The translations under genes and the position numbers were made by a program. Shown here piece by piece: positions 38,364 to 47,650 of a stretch of DNA of 64,000 nt (within the stretch, counting starts at the first letter, position 1; each line of letters starts with the position of its first letter). The notes beneath the pieces were generated by a model. That model was not told where the DNA came from and did not search any database. It saw only the letters and a list, made by a program, of their open reading frames with translations. Source of the stretch: Palsa-1392 sp963819975. GTDB taxonomy: Bacteria; Verrucomicrobiota; Verrucomicrobiia; Chthoniobacterales; UBA10450. The DNA is taken from positions 1-64,000 of the forward strand of contig CAWFYE010000014.1 in the NCBI GenBank assembly GCA_963819975.1, given 5' to 3'.

Positions 38364-39566
38364 CTAATTGGTGATTCGCAGGGATTCGATCAGGCGCGGA
38401 TCGCGCACCGGAAAAAGTGAAGTGTTACCGACAATCCGAAGGTAGAAAAAGGCGAGGATGCCACCAATTCCAAGCAGCGGCAGAAAGTCGAGGATGCTGA
38501 GATGGACTCCGGTGCCGTGGAGCGACGGCAGGACGATGAGATACATGTCGAGCAGCTGCATGAGCAGGATCCAGCCGGCGATGCAGCAAAGCACGGTCGG
38601 TTTCTTTTTTACCGAGCGAAGGAGCAAGATACCGAAGGGAACGAAGAAACGGCCGATGACGAGAATCCAATTGAGCGTGTTCCAGCTCTCGGTGTTGCGA
38701 ACAATGAAGTACTGCGTTTCCTCGGGGATGTTGGCGTACCAATACAGCATGTATTGGCTAAAGCCGATGTAGGCCCAGAAAACAGAGAAGGCGAGGAGCC
38801 ATTTCCCCATAATGTGGTAGTGCTCGATCGTCACCACGCCCTCCAGATAACCTGCCTTGCGCAGCGCGGTGATGACGAGAATGAGGAGCGCCATCGAGCT
38901 GCCCGCTGTGCCGGCGAAAACATATGGCCCCCACATGGTCGAGAACCAATGCCAGTTCAGGCTCATCAGCCAATCGAATGCGCCAAAAGTAAGACAGAGC
39001 GCAAAGATCGGCAGTCCGACAAATGAAAGCTTGCGCATGAGGAGGGTAAAGCGCGGATTACCGTCACGATCCTGGCGGACCGAAAGCCGGCGGAGAAAAT
39101 AGGCGACGATCGTTAGGGCAACAAAGAAGAAAAGCGCCCGAAAAACAAAGAACTGCCAGTTAAGATAGTTGTGTTTCGCATCCAGCAGCGGATCGACTCC
39201 CGGCGGCAGGTCCATCCAGCGATAGAGATATTTTCTCCAGAACCAGATCGGCAAAAAGAACACGCCCATGACCGGGAGAAGAAGCGCGATGTTCTCGAGT
39301 TGTCGCCTAACGACGACCGACCATTCCGCATCCACCACATGATGCACGATCGTCCAGAAGAGGCAGCCGATGCAGAGGGTAAAGAAAAAGATAAAGGCAA
39401 AGAGCCAGGAAAAGCTGAACTGGACCGGCGAAATGAAAGCCCCGACAAAACTCAACCCGATAAAGACAATCCCGATCAGACCGCAAAGGAGCGACAAACC
39501 GCTGAAGCGGCTGTTCTCAAAAAACTCGCCTTCCGGCGTAGGCTGGACGTGAGATCGATCGCTCAT
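38364..39566 (-). CDS. actF: Alternative complex III subunit ActF
   Basis: A 400-residue integral membrane protein with about ten helices, including FSWLFAFIFFFTLCIGCLFW and the HYHIMGKWLLAFSVFWAYIG region, matching the second NrfD-related quinol-binding membrane subunit of alternative complex III. Together with ActC it forms the membrane core of this quinol:cytochrome c/HiPIP oxidoreductase. The start at 39566 gives MSDRSHVQPTPEGEFFE and a 4-base overlap with actE; a longer frame from 39698 would run through actE and was rejected. Confidence 0.92.
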   Translation of the reverse strand: MSDRSHVQPTPEGEFFENSRFSGLSLLCGLIGIVFIGLSFVGAFISPVQFSFSWLFAFIFFFTLCIGCLFWTIVHHVVDAEWSVVVRRQLENIALLLPVMGVFFLPIWFWRKYLYRWMDLPPGVDPLLDAKHNYLNWQFFVFRALFFFVALTIVAYFLRRLSVRQDRDGNPRFTLLMRKLSFVGLPIFALCLTFGAFDWLMSLNWHWFSTMWGPYVFAGTAGSSMALLILVITALRKAGYLEGVVTIEHYHIMGKWLLAFSVFWAYIGFSQYMLYWYANIPEETQYFIVRNTESWNTLNWILVIGRFFVPFGILLLRSVKKKPTVLCCIAGWILLMQLLDMYLIVLPSLHGTGVHLSILDFLPLLGIGGILAFFYLRIVGNTSLFPVRDPRLIESLRITN

Positions 39567-40291
39567 TTCTTCTCCGGTTCCGCCGCCTTGGCCGGCTCCG
39601 CTTTTTTCTCCAGGTCTGCCTGATGTTCCGGCGGCACATCGGCCGCGTTCGCATGCTGGCTCCGTTGCAAGGCACGCAGGTAGCAGATGATCGCCCATCG
39701 ATCCTGCACCGCGACCCGCGGCCCGTAAGCCATCATCGTGTTCTTGCCGTGCGTGATGGTGTTGAAAATCTCGCCGTCTGCCATGTTACGAATCCGGTCG
39801 TCCTGCAGAGTAACGACTGTCGCCAAACCGTATTGCTTCACGATCCCGTCGCCCGCCGCGAGCGGCCCGTGGCACACCGCGCAATTGATATTGAAACGCT
39901 GTTCGCCGCGCTGCATAAGCGCGGGCGTCACTTCGAGCGGAATCCCGGTCCCCCAGTTCGCGCCCATCTTGCCGGTATTGTAATAATCGGTCCCCTCGCT
40001 GAAGCCGAACCGCGGCTCCATCTTCATCTCGCCTGCCTGATCGACCGCGGTCCCCTGCTCGCTGGGCAAAGGCATCTCGTAGCCCATCGGCACCGTCCCA
40101 TCGACCGGCTTGCGCGCGCCCCGCTGGTCGGCAAAAAAGTTGAGCTCCGACTGCGCGCGCACTTTTGGCTGACGCACCATGTCGGGGAAAATCTCGATCT
40201 CCGGTTTGCCGCTTTTCTGGCCGCGGAAACCCAGGACCGCGACGAACGCGATCGAGACGAGAGCAAAGACGAGGAAGAAAGCGCGCAGCAT
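39563..40291 (-). CDS. actE: Alternative complex III subunit ActE, monoheme cytochrome c
   Basis: The 242-residue protein has an N-terminal membrane anchor or signal (LRAFFLVFALVSIAFVAVLG) and one heme c motif, CAVCH, near residue 136 followed by GPLAAGDGIV. The axial Met is likely in MMAYGPRVA. The Ala/Lys/Glu-rich tail is about 25 residues. In alternative complex III, ActE is one of the two cytochrome subunits passing electrons on to a soluble carrier or oxidase. It begins 1 base after actD ends and overlaps actF. Confidence 0.92.
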   Translation of the reverse strand: MLRAFFLVFALVSIAFVAVLGFRGQKSGKPEIEIFPDMVRQPKVRAQSELNFFADQRGARKPVDGTVPMGYEMPLPSEQGTAVDQAGEMKMEPRFGFSEGTDYYNTGKMGANWGTGIPLEVTPALMQRGEQRFNINCAVCHGPLAAGDGIVKQYGLATVVTLQDDRIRNMADGEIFNTITHGKNTMMAYGPRVAVQDRWAIICYLRALQRSQHANAADVPPEHQADLEKKAEPAKAAEPEKK

Positions 40292-40292
40292 T

Positions 40293-40850
40293 TTAGGGTT
40301 CCTCGTGCACCACGGTGATGTGCTGGCCGCCGGTCCGTTCCAGCAGTTCGCGCGCTTCGTTTTCGCTGAAGCGCGGGTCGCGCGCTTCCAGGACCAGGAA
40401 AAAGCCGTCGTTCGTCACTCGCTTGAACCGCTCCCAGTTAAACATCGGGTGGTTCCAGCGCGGCAAAAGATTCATCCCGATCCAGGCGAAGAAAGCCGAG
40501 AAAGCGGCAAAGAGCACGGTCAGCTCAAACATAATTGGGAAGAACGCCGGCACGGTCCAAAAGTTGGTCGGCTTCCCGTGCACGATAAGCGGATAAAGAT
40601 ACGAGGAAGGCCCAAACTCAAGGACAGCGGCGGTCAGCAACCCGGTGATGCCGCCGCAGAGCACGACCGCGCTGAGCCAGGATTTGCCGAGCCCCATCGC
40701 GTCGTCCATTCCGTGAATTGGGAACGGCGAATGCACGTCCCAGCGTTTGAAGCCGGCGTCGCGCACTTGCTTGGCCGCTTCGTAAAGCGAGGACGCGCTC
40801 GGGTATTCCGCCGCCATTCCGTAAACACGATTGCCGCTCGGCGTAATCAT
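40293..40850 (-). CDS. actD: Alternative complex III subunit ActD (DUF3341)
   Basis: The 185-residue protein matches the DUF3341/ActD pattern: a soluble start (YGMAAEYPSASSLYEAAKQV, then the DVHSPFPIHGMD segment typical of the family), two membrane helices (near residues 58-80 and 105-125), and a C-terminal soluble part. ActD is a structural membrane subunit without cofactors. It overlaps actC by 4 bases. Assignment rests on the DVxxPFPIHGMD motif and position. Confidence 0.92.
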   Translation of the reverse strand: MITPSGNRVYGMAAEYPSASSLYEAAKQVRDAGFKRWDVHSPFPIHGMDDAMGLGKSWLSAVVLCGGITGLLTAAVLEFGPSSYLYPLIVHGKPTNFWTVPAFFPIMFELTVLFAAFSAFFAWIGMNLLPRWNHPMFNWERFKRVTNDGFFLVLEARDPRFSENEARELLERTGGQHITVVHEEP

Positions 40851-42307
40851 GTGCGCTCCTTTCCGCCAGCTTGCACGACGTGATGCTCCTCGGGCGTGGC
40901 GTGATGCGGGTCAGCTTCCGGCAGGACAATTTTCACTTCCGACATCGCGATCATCGGCAGGAACCGGATGAAGAGCAGGAAGAGCGAGAGGAAAATTCCG
41001 AAGGTCCCGATAAAGGTCCAGATATCGACCCAGGTGGGAGTGAAGAAACCCCAAGAGGAAGGCAGAAAATCGCGATGCAGGCCGCCAACGATGATGATGA
41101 AACGCTCGAACCACATGCCGGCGTTGACGCACATACAGACAAAGTAGACGACGAAGATGTTACGCCGGCACCACTTGAACCAGAAGAGCTGCGGTGAAAG
41201 CGTGTTGCAGAACAACATCCCGACCCACCAGTACCACCAGTAGGGGCCGAAGATGCGGTTATAGAAGGCGTATTTTTCGTATTCGTTCCCGCTGTACCAG
41301 GCGATGAAAAATTCCATCGCGTAGGCATAGGCTACAATCGAGCCAGTCAGCAAAATGATCTTCGCCATCTTGTCGATGTGCTGCGGGGTGATGATGTCCT
41401 GGAGCTTGAAGATGGCGCGGGCCGGAATCATCAGAGTCAGCACCATGGCGAAGCCGCCGAAGATCGCGCCAGCGACGAAGTAAGGCGGGAAAATCGTGGT
41501 GTGCCAGGTTGGGATGACGGAAGTGGCGAAGTCGAAGGAAACGACGCTGTGCACCGAAAGCACGAGCGGAGTGGAGAGACCGGCGAGGAGCAGATACGCC
41601 ATTTCGTAGTGCCGCCAGTGCCGGTTCGAACCGCGCCAGCCGAGCGCGAAAATTCCGTAGAGGAATTTTTTGATCTTGGACGTGGCGCGATCGCGCAAGG
41701 TGCCAAGATCGGGAACCAAACCGGTGTACCAAAAAAGCACCGAAACTGAGAAGTAAGTCGAGACCGCGAAGACGTCCCAGAGCAGCGGGCTGCGGAAGTT
41801 GGGCCAGATCGCGTATTGGTTAGGCACCGGCGCGAGGAACCACGCCATCCAGACGCGGCCAACATGGATGCCTGGGAAAATCGCGGCGCAAATGACCGCG
41901 AAAAGTGTCATCGCTTCTGCCGAACGGTTGATCGAGGTGCGCCATTTTTGGCGAAGCAGGAACAAGATCGCGGAAATGAGGGTGCCGGCGTGACCGATAC
42001 CGATCCAGAAAACGAAGTTGGTAATATCCCAGGCCCAGCCGACGGGCGAATTCAATCCCCAGGTCCCGACCCCGGTCGAGATTTGGTAACCGATGCAGGT
42101 GAGCCCGAAGACTGCGATGGCCGAAGTGATGGCGAACGCGACCCACCACCAGCGCGGCGTCGGATTCTCGACCGCCCCGGAAATACGGTTCGTGACCCAA
42201 TCGAAATTGCGCTTGTTCAGAACAAGCGGGACCCGCGCGAGCGGCTTCGTCACGGCTGACGAAGCCTCGCCTCCAATCACTTCCGGTGCTGTCGGTGCGC
42301 CGTCCAT
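40847..42307 (-). CDS. actC: Alternative complex III subunit ActC (NrfD-like quinol-binding membrane protein)
   Basis: A 486-residue polytopic protein with about ten helices of the NrfD/PsrC family. Family features include the GIGHAGTLISAILFL stretch near residue 95-110 and HVGRVWMAWFLAPVPNQ. With ActF it forms the membrane domain that oxidises quinol and may move protons. It follows actB with no gap (42307/42308) and overlaps actD by 4 bases. The C-terminus carries a His/Glu-rich tail. Confidence 0.95.
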   Translation of the reverse strand: MDGAPTAPEVIGGEASSAVTKPLARVPLVLNKRNFDWVTNRISGAVENPTPRWWWVAFAITSAIAVFGLTCIGYQISTGVGTWGLNSPVGWAWDITNFVFWIGIGHAGTLISAILFLLRQKWRTSINRSAEAMTLFAVICAAIFPGIHVGRVWMAWFLAPVPNQYAIWPNFRSPLLWDVFAVSTYFSVSVLFWYTGLVPDLGTLRDRATSKIKKFLYGIFALGWRGSNRHWRHYEMAYLLLAGLSTPLVLSVHSVVSFDFATSVIPTWHTTIFPPYFVAGAIFGGFAMVLTLMIPARAIFKLQDIITPQHIDKMAKIILLTGSIVAYAYAMEFFIAWYSGNEYEKYAFYNRIFGPYWWYWWVGMLFCNTLSPQLFWFKWCRRNIFVVYFVCMCVNAGMWFERFIIIVGGLHRDFLPSSWGFFTPTWVDIWTFIGTFGIFLSLFLLFIRFLPMIAMSEVKIVLPEADPHHATPEEHHVVQAGGKERT

Positions 42308-45300
42308 TTACGGTTTGGTCTCCGGTTCCATCGTGCCCGCTTGATGCTCTTCTTCTGCGTGCGCGCCGTGCCCTTCTCCACCCTCGTGAGCGTGACCCGG
42401 GCTCGCGACCGCGATCGCGCCGGCGTCCGGCATCTTCGGGTTCGGGTTACGAATCCGCGCCAGGTAACTTGTCCGCGTATTCACGTTTAAGTATTCGAGC
42501 AGGCGGTAATTTCGGTTCTCGGCCTTGATCTTCGAGACTCGCGTCTCCGGGTCGGCGATGTCACCAAAAACAATCGCTTCCGTCGGGCAAGCCTGCGCAC
42601 AGGCGCTGGTGAAGGAATCGCGCGGAATGAGCGTTTTGTCCGAGGCGCCCGCCCGCACTTGCGCGGCAATTTTTGCTTCTTCGATTCGTTGCACGCAATA
42701 GGTGCATTTTTCCATCACGCCCCGCATTCGCACGGTCACGTTCGGATTCTTCTGCAGCTTGATCGTGTCGGGTGCGCCTTTTTCGGTTAGCGGCCCGAGG
42801 TACTCCTGGTAGACCGAGAAACCGCCGATCTTCGTCTTGCCGATCGGGCGCTGGTTATAGTCGAAATAGTTAAAGCGCCGAACCTTGAACGGGCAGTTGT
42901 TCGCACAATACCGTGTCCCGATGCAGCGGTTGTAGACCATCACGTTGAGGCCCGCTTCGCTGTGGATGGTGGCGTTGACCGGGCAGACGGTTTCGCAAGG
43001 CGCATTCTCGCAATGCTGGCACATCATCGGCTCGTGCACGAGTTCCGGATTCTCCGGCCATTCGCCGTGATCCTGATTGAACGGCTTGGCGCTCGCGTAG
43101 TAGCGATCGATCCGGATCCAATGCATGACGCGGCCGTGCGCGACCTGCAATTTACCGACGATCGGGATGTTGTTTTCCGCCTGGCAGGCCATGACACACG
43201 CGCTGCAACCGGTGCAGGTATTGAGATCGACCGTCATGCCCCACTGCTGCGGCGCATCGAGTTTCGGATGGGTATAGATTGAGGGAAGTTTCGTCGGCAA
43301 CTCTTCGTCGCCCGCGATCTTTTTCACGAACTCCTCGTCCTCGCGATACCGCTCGAGAGTCGCTTCCCTAACGAGTCCGCGGCCCTCGATCGAGAAATGC
43401 TCCTGCGTGGTGGAAAGTGCGTAGCGACCGCCAAATTTCTTGACCGAGACGCTTCCGATCCCCTTCCCGTCCGCGACGATGAAATGCGGGTTCGAACTCG
43501 TGCGCAGCAGATACCCGTTGAAGCCCGCTTCTTCGCCGACCGGGCCGGTGTGCTTGCGACCGTAGCCTAACGGAATCGTGACCGAGTTGTCGGCGTGTCC
43601 GGGCACGATCAGCGCCGCGATGACAAGCTGGTGCTCGATCGGTTTCCGAAACGGCATCGGCGGAGGTGTCGGCTTGCCTTTGATCGCGACCGGCGTTTTC
43701 GGCGGCGGTTCGGCCACCGTCACCTGCACGAGATCGCCATCCTTGACCCCGATGTGTTTGGCGAACGCCGGGCTCATCATGGCCGCGTTGTCCCAGGTCA
43801 ATTTTGTAATCGGGTCCGGCATTTCCTGGAGCCAGCCGTTGTTAATGTAACGGCCGTCGTCGACTGCATAACTGCCGACAAGCACTATTTCCGGCGAATC
43901 TTTCGTCGGAACGGCGGCGTCGGTAGTCCAGAGGGTGTGCGCGACCCCGCCGGCGGTATTGCCGTTGAATTTCGGCGGCTGATCCTTCGGCGTGACGTGG
44001 GCGGCAAAGCCGTCGTGCAAAAATTTGTTCCAGGCCGTTTCGAAATCTCCCGGCGGCGCGGTCTGGCGGAAAGTCTCCTGAACGAGCTGCGGGCCCTCCG
44101 CCTTCGGCTGGCCGAGGAGCAACTGGAGCATGTCGAGCTCCGACATTCCGTCGAAAAGCGGGAGGATCATCGGCTGGATCGCAACGTAGGAAGCGCTCGG
44201 GGTGAGCGCGTCGCTCCACGATTCGAGATAATGCGCTGCCGGCACGTGCCATTGGCTCAACGCCGAAGTCGCATCCTCAAATTGACCCAGCCTAACGACA
44301 TCGGGAACGCGTTTCTGCAACTCGGACCAGTCGATCGGCGCCTTCGCCTTGCGATCGATGGTGACCGAGCGCGGCGCGTTGTAAACCGGGTCGCCGCCGA
44401 AAATGAAAAGCTGCTTCACCCGGCCGGCATCGATGTCACTCGCCAGTTGCAGGATGCTGCTCGTGCGCGTGGTCGGCGGCAACGAACGGAGGATCAAAGT
44501 CGTGCCGATATTCTTGAGCGCGGCATTCATGGCGTAGACCATGAGCTGGACCACGACCGGTTGATGCGGGCCGGCTACGATCAGGCTGGCGCCGGCTTTC
44601 GACATCAGATCGGCAGCGGCCTCGTCGAGCCATTTCGCATCGTATTTAGCGGTCTTGGTCGGCGCCTTGAGTGTGACGAGCACCGAGGAAAGGTTCTGAT
44701 CTTTCGTTGCGACGGCAATCTTCGTCGCGAGCGCGTGAGTCAACGCCGGAATCTGGCTGGCCGGGAAACGCAACCGGTGATCAGCCATCGCGCCGGTGAT
44801 GGTGAAATGATTTTCCACCACATAAAGCCGGTTCATCGCGTCCTTCGCCTCACGCACCCGGCGGCGCGAGGTGAAACCGCGAATCGAAGCGAGATCGCCT
44901 TCGCCGCAATTCAGAAAGTCGCTGTCGAGCGAAAAAATGACATCCGCTTTCTCGAATTGCGGGAGCAGCCGCGTGTGATCGCCAAAGCTGATTTGAGTCG
45001 AGAAACGTTGCGCCTCGCTCAGGAGGGGATCGTAAACGCACCAGCGCATACGCGGGTATAGCTTCTGGAGCTCGGTCCGGAGCCGGTCGCGGGTGGGCGA
45101 ATGCGTTTCCTCGACGAGGAACGCGAGCCCCGCTCCACCGTTCGCCGCCATCTTCGGACGCAGCTCGGCAATGTATTTCTCAAACGTCGCGCGATCGGAA
45201 AGCTGGTTCTTCTGGACGAAACGCTGCGAGCGCGAGGGATCGTAAAGATCGAGGACCGAAGCCTGCGCGAAGGCATCGGTCGCGCCTTTGCTGTCAGGAT

Positions 45301-45685
45301 GGAAAGGGTTGCCCTCGATCTTGATCGGGCGGCCATCGACCGTCGTGACGACAAGCGGCATGGCGCCGTAACGCCGCGGCATCGCGGTCGCGTAGAAGAG
45401 TTCTTTGCCGGGGATGACCCATTCCGCGCTCTTCGTGAACGGGACGAGGTGCATCTCCGGCTTGCGGCAACTGCTCAACCCAAAACCGGCCAGCGCCATC
45501 GAGGCGCCCATTAGTTTGAGGAAACTGCGACGCGAAACTTCGTCAGCTTCCATTTCCTGGGCGCCGGCAGGAAATTCCCTCTCCAGCCAGCCCCGAAATT
45601 CCGGCGTGTCGCTCAGTTCACCGAGGCTGCGCCAGTATTGTTTCCCAGTCTGGTCAGGGGCTGGATGTTGCAATATGCGTTTCAT
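42308..45685 (-). CDS. actB: Alternative complex III subunit ActB (molybdopterin-like domain fused to Fe-S domain)
   Basis: The 1125-residue protein starts with a Tat-type signal (SRRSFLKLMGASMALAGFG near residue 50), a large molybdopterin-oxidoreductase-like domain that carries no cofactor in this family, and a C-terminal Fe-S domain with four cysteine clusters (CTGCSACVMACQ; CQHCENAPCETVCP; CIGTRYCANNCP; CTYCVQR with CAQACP). Electrons pass through these to the heme subunits. The start at 45685 gives an ATGA overlap with actA; an upstream frame start at 45727 was rejected. A His/Gly/Glu-rich tail ends the protein. Confidence 0.96.
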   Translation of the reverse strand: MKRILQHPAPDQTGKQYWRSLGELSDTPEFRGWLEREFPAGAQEMEADEVSRRSFLKLMGASMALAGFGLSSCRKPEMHLVPFTKSAEWVIPGKELFYATAMPRRYGAMPLVVTTVDGRPIKIEGNPFHPDSKGATDAFAQASVLDLYDPSRSQRFVQKNQLSDRATFEKYIAELRPKMAANGGAGLAFLVEETHSPTRDRLRTELQKLYPRMRWCVYDPLLSEAQRFSTQISFGDHTRLLPQFEKADVIFSLDSDFLNCGEGDLASIRGFTSRRRVREAKDAMNRLYVVENHFTITGAMADHRLRFPASQIPALTHALATKIAVATKDQNLSSVLVTLKAPTKTAKYDAKWLDEAAADLMSKAGASLIVAGPHQPVVVQLMVYAMNAALKNIGTTLILRSLPPTTRTSSILQLASDIDAGRVKQLFIFGGDPVYNAPRSVTIDRKAKAPIDWSELQKRVPDVVRLGQFEDATSALSQWHVPAAHYLESWSDALTPSASYVAIQPMILPLFDGMSELDMLQLLLGQPKAEGPQLVQETFRQTAPPGDFETAWNKFLHDGFAAHVTPKDQPPKFNGNTAGGVAHTLWTTDAAVPTKDSPEIVLVGSYAVDDGRYINNGWLQEMPDPITKLTWDNAAMMSPAFAKHIGVKDGDLVQVTVAEPPPKTPVAIKGKPTPPPMPFRKPIEHQLVIAALIVPGHADNSVTIPLGYGRKHTGPVGEEAGFNGYLLRTSSNPHFIVADGKGIGSVSVKKFGGRYALSTTQEHFSIEGRGLVREATLERYREDEEFVKKIAGDEELPTKLPSIYTHPKLDAPQQWGMTVDLNTCTGCSACVMACQAENNIPIVGKLQVAHGRVMHWIRIDRYYASAKPFNQDHGEWPENPELVHEPMMCQHCENAPCETVCPVNATIHSEAGLNVMVYNRCIGTRYCANNCPFKVRRFNYFDYNQRPIGKTKIGGFSVYQEYLGPLTEKGAPDTIKLQKNPNVTVRMRGVMEKCTYCVQRIEEAKIAAQVRAGASDKTLIPRDSFTSACAQACPTEAIVFGDIADPETRVSKIKAENRNYRLLEYLNVNTRTSYLARIRNPNPKMPDAGAIAVASPGHAHEGGEGHGAHAEEEHQAGTMEPETKP

Positions 45686-46407
45686 CGGTGGCACCCCTGA
45701 CAATTTGTCGGCGGCTTGATGGCCCACCGCTGCTTCAATGTGAGGCCGATCTCTTCCTGCGTGAGATGTTTCTTATTCGACCAATCCTCCGTCACCCCGG
45801 CCGGCTTTCCGTATTTCGCGACGAACGCCGCCGGATTCACGTCCTCCGGTTTCCAATCGAGATTCGTGATCTGGTCCTCCGGACGGAGGAAATTCTCCGG
45901 TGCGCGATGGCATTCCAGGCACCACGCCATGCTTAGTGGCTTGGCGTCATAAACCACCGGCATGTGATTCACCTGCCCGTGGCAACTGAAGCAGCTGATT
46001 CCGCGATTCACGTGCGCGGAGTGGTTGTAATAAACGTAATCTGGCGTGCGATGAATCTGCACCCAGGGCACCGGCTGGCCCGTCGTCCAGCTCGAACGCA
46101 CCGGCTCCAGCTTCGGGTTCTCCTTTTGGACCTGGGTATGACAATTCATGCAGACCTGCGTGTCGGGGACGTTGGAGTGGGCCGCGACCTCGACCGCGTT
46201 GTGGCAATAACGGCAATCCATCCCGAGCTGCGTCACGTGGAGATCATGCGGAAAGGGCACCGGCTGCACCGGCATGTATCCAACGCGCGTATATTTCGGC
46301 GTGTCGTAGTACCAAGTCGCGCCGACCAGCACGGTCACGAGCACGATCCCGCAGATCATGATCTTGAGCGGCAGCCAATTAGTCCAGCGCGGAAAGAAAT
46401 TCGCCAT
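45682..46407 (-). CDS. actA: Alternative complex III subunit ActA, pentaheme cytochrome c
   Basis: The 241-residue protein has an N-terminal membrane helix (IMICGIVLVTVLVGATWYY) and five CxxCH heme motifs: CRYCH, CMNCH, CFSCH, CLECH and CQGCH, spread from about residue 67 to the C-terminus. Pentaheme ActA is the hallmark first gene of alternative complex III operons and stores and relays electrons at the periplasmic face. It is the first gene of the operon that runs to 34397. The 46408-46616 stretch upstream contains a GC-rich hairpin (GCCCCC/GGGGGC near 46527-46548) and AT-rich patches, but no promoter I can assign firmly. Confidence 0.95.
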   Translation of the reverse strand: MANFFPRWTNWLPLKIMICGIVLVTVLVGATWYYDTPKYTRVGYMPVQPVPFPHDLHVTQLGMDCRYCHNAVEVAAHSNVPDTQVCMNCHTQVQKENPKLEPVRSSWTTGQPVPWVQIHRTPDYVYYNHSAHVNRGISCFSCHGQVNHMPVVYDAKPLSMAWCLECHRAPENFLRPEDQITNLDWKPEDVNPAAFVAKYGKPAGVTEDWSNKKHLTQEEIGLTLKQRWAIKPPTNCQGCHR

Positions 46408-46616
46408 AACGAATTAGCGGAGACTAAACCGATGCGCGAGAAGCCGCCAAGTCGTAAACGCGCAAGCTGGAAAGAAAGGTCGTAGCGGCTTCAGAAAAAG
46501 AAAAACGTTTGGTGAATAACTCCGCCCCCGGGTGGCGAGGGGGCTAGTCTATGAACGGGCGTTTGCTTGGCAAAAAAAATTTTCGAACAATGCCAAAAAT
46601 TTTCTGTCGCTGCACG

Positions 46617-46648
46617 GAAAAGACTGCACTTCTCTAACGATTGCAGTC
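46617..46648 (-). terminator. Likely rho-independent terminator after the RiPP operon
   Basis: On the minus strand a perfect 7-bp stem GACTGCA/TGCAGTC (46648-46642 and 46628-46622, loop of 13) is followed by TTTTCC. It lies about 50 bases after the DUF2063 stop and before actA, so it would end the precursor-DUF692-DUF2063 transcript. The T run is short, so efficiency is uncertain. Confidence 0.5.
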
Positions 46649-46696
46649 TCTCGCAGGTGCTTCGGTCCGCGAAGCGCCGTTGCACCAGAAGGCAGT

Positions 46697-47650
46697 CTAA
46701 GAGGTGCCGCGCCGGCAGAACCAGCCGAGGGCCGACCAGTCGTGAAACCATTCCTTGATTTGCAGGCTCCAATCGACGTCGGTGCAACTCGACTTGGCGA
46801 GGGCGGCGACACAGGTTTTTTCAACCGTTTTCCCTCTCTGAAGACCTTGAAGAATGGCGAAGGCTTCCGACTCGAGCCGTTTGTAGTAGAGCATGTTGTC
46901 GTAGCGGTGGACGACGACAAAAATCCGATCGCGTTTTGGCAATCTCACCCGCGCTTTCTTTCTCGATTCTTTCGGCATCGCATCGGGCGTATTGCTCGCT
47001 TCGCTCCGCAGGACGCTGGCTTCGCGCTTTTTGACCGCGAGGAAAAATTTGTCGATCGCGAAGTTTAGCTCGAGCAGCGAGAGGTACGGCTGCAGGCCGA
47101 GTCGCAACTTCGAGGGCGGCGTGTCGAGCACATCGTCCGTCGTGACCTGGGGCCGCGCCGGATCGTCAAACGCCACCACCTGGGCCCACTCGAAGCGCGC
47201 CATGTCGAGCGCCAGCTCTTCGTTAGGCGCAGTCCAGTGCGGCTCTTCGCGGAGGAATTTTTCCAGGCGCTGCCCGAGGTTGCGGAGGGTGAAAGAAGTG
47301 GACGGATATTTCGCCAGGTAAGCGGTGGCGAGTTTCATAAATTTTTTCTCGCCCAGGATGGCGCGCAGCCCGGGATAATCTTCCCAGAGGCAATCGAGAA
47401 TCCGAAACCAGTAGACGCGATTATAAATCTCGAGCCGCTCGAACGAACTCAGGCGGTCGTTAGGCCTGATGAAGTTTTGCGCGATCGCGCTCATGCTTTG
47501 CCCATCGGTCGAGCGTGATTGCATCCGGTCCTTCGCCGTCAGCGGACGAAAGACCGCCGTCGCCATGAGCGTTTGCAATTGCTTCAACTGCGCGCGCGAA
47601 GCGACGGGATTAACGTTAGGCCGCGGCGATTTTGATTTGTTTTTCGACAA
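46697..47650 (-). CDS. bufC: DUF2063-family partner of a multinuclear iron oxidase (BufC-like)
   Basis: The 317-residue protein has the N-terminal DUF2063/putative DNA-binding fold (RLSSFERLEIYNRVYWFRIL, then DYPGLRAILG), which in related systems acts as the partner that recruits the precursor peptide to the DUF692 enzyme (MbnC/TglI/BufC class). The rest is a helical and mixed region with WFHDW near the end. It overlaps the DUF692 gene by 35 bases, a firm sign of coupled expression. A basic Lys/Pro N-terminus (MSKNKSKSPRPN) is present. Function is inferred from the paired gene. Confidence 0.82.
   Translation of the reverse strand: MSKNKSKSPRPNVNPVASRAQLKQLQTLMATAVFRPLTAKDRMQSRSTDGQSMSAIAQNFIRPNDRLSSFERLEIYNRVYWFRILDCLWEDYPGLRAILGEKKFMKLATAYLAKYPSTSFTLRNLGQRLEKFLREEPHWTAPNEELALDMARFEWAQVVAFDDPARPQVTTDDVLDTPPSKLRLGLQPYLSLLELNFAIDKFFLAVKKREASVLRSEASNTPDAMPKESRKKARVRLPKRDRIFVVVHRYDNMLYYKRLESEAFAILQGLQRGKTVEKTCVAALAKSSCTDVDWSLQIKEWFHDWSALGWFCRRGTS

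Noticed and set aside
43595..45061. 488-residue plus-strand frame opposite actB
   Set aside because: It is antisense to the clear ActB coding sequence and shows no recognisable motifs.
46527..46548. GCCCCC/GGGGGC hairpin as a terminator
   Set aside because: No T run follows directly on either strand; it could be a leader structure of the act operon but I cannot support a role.
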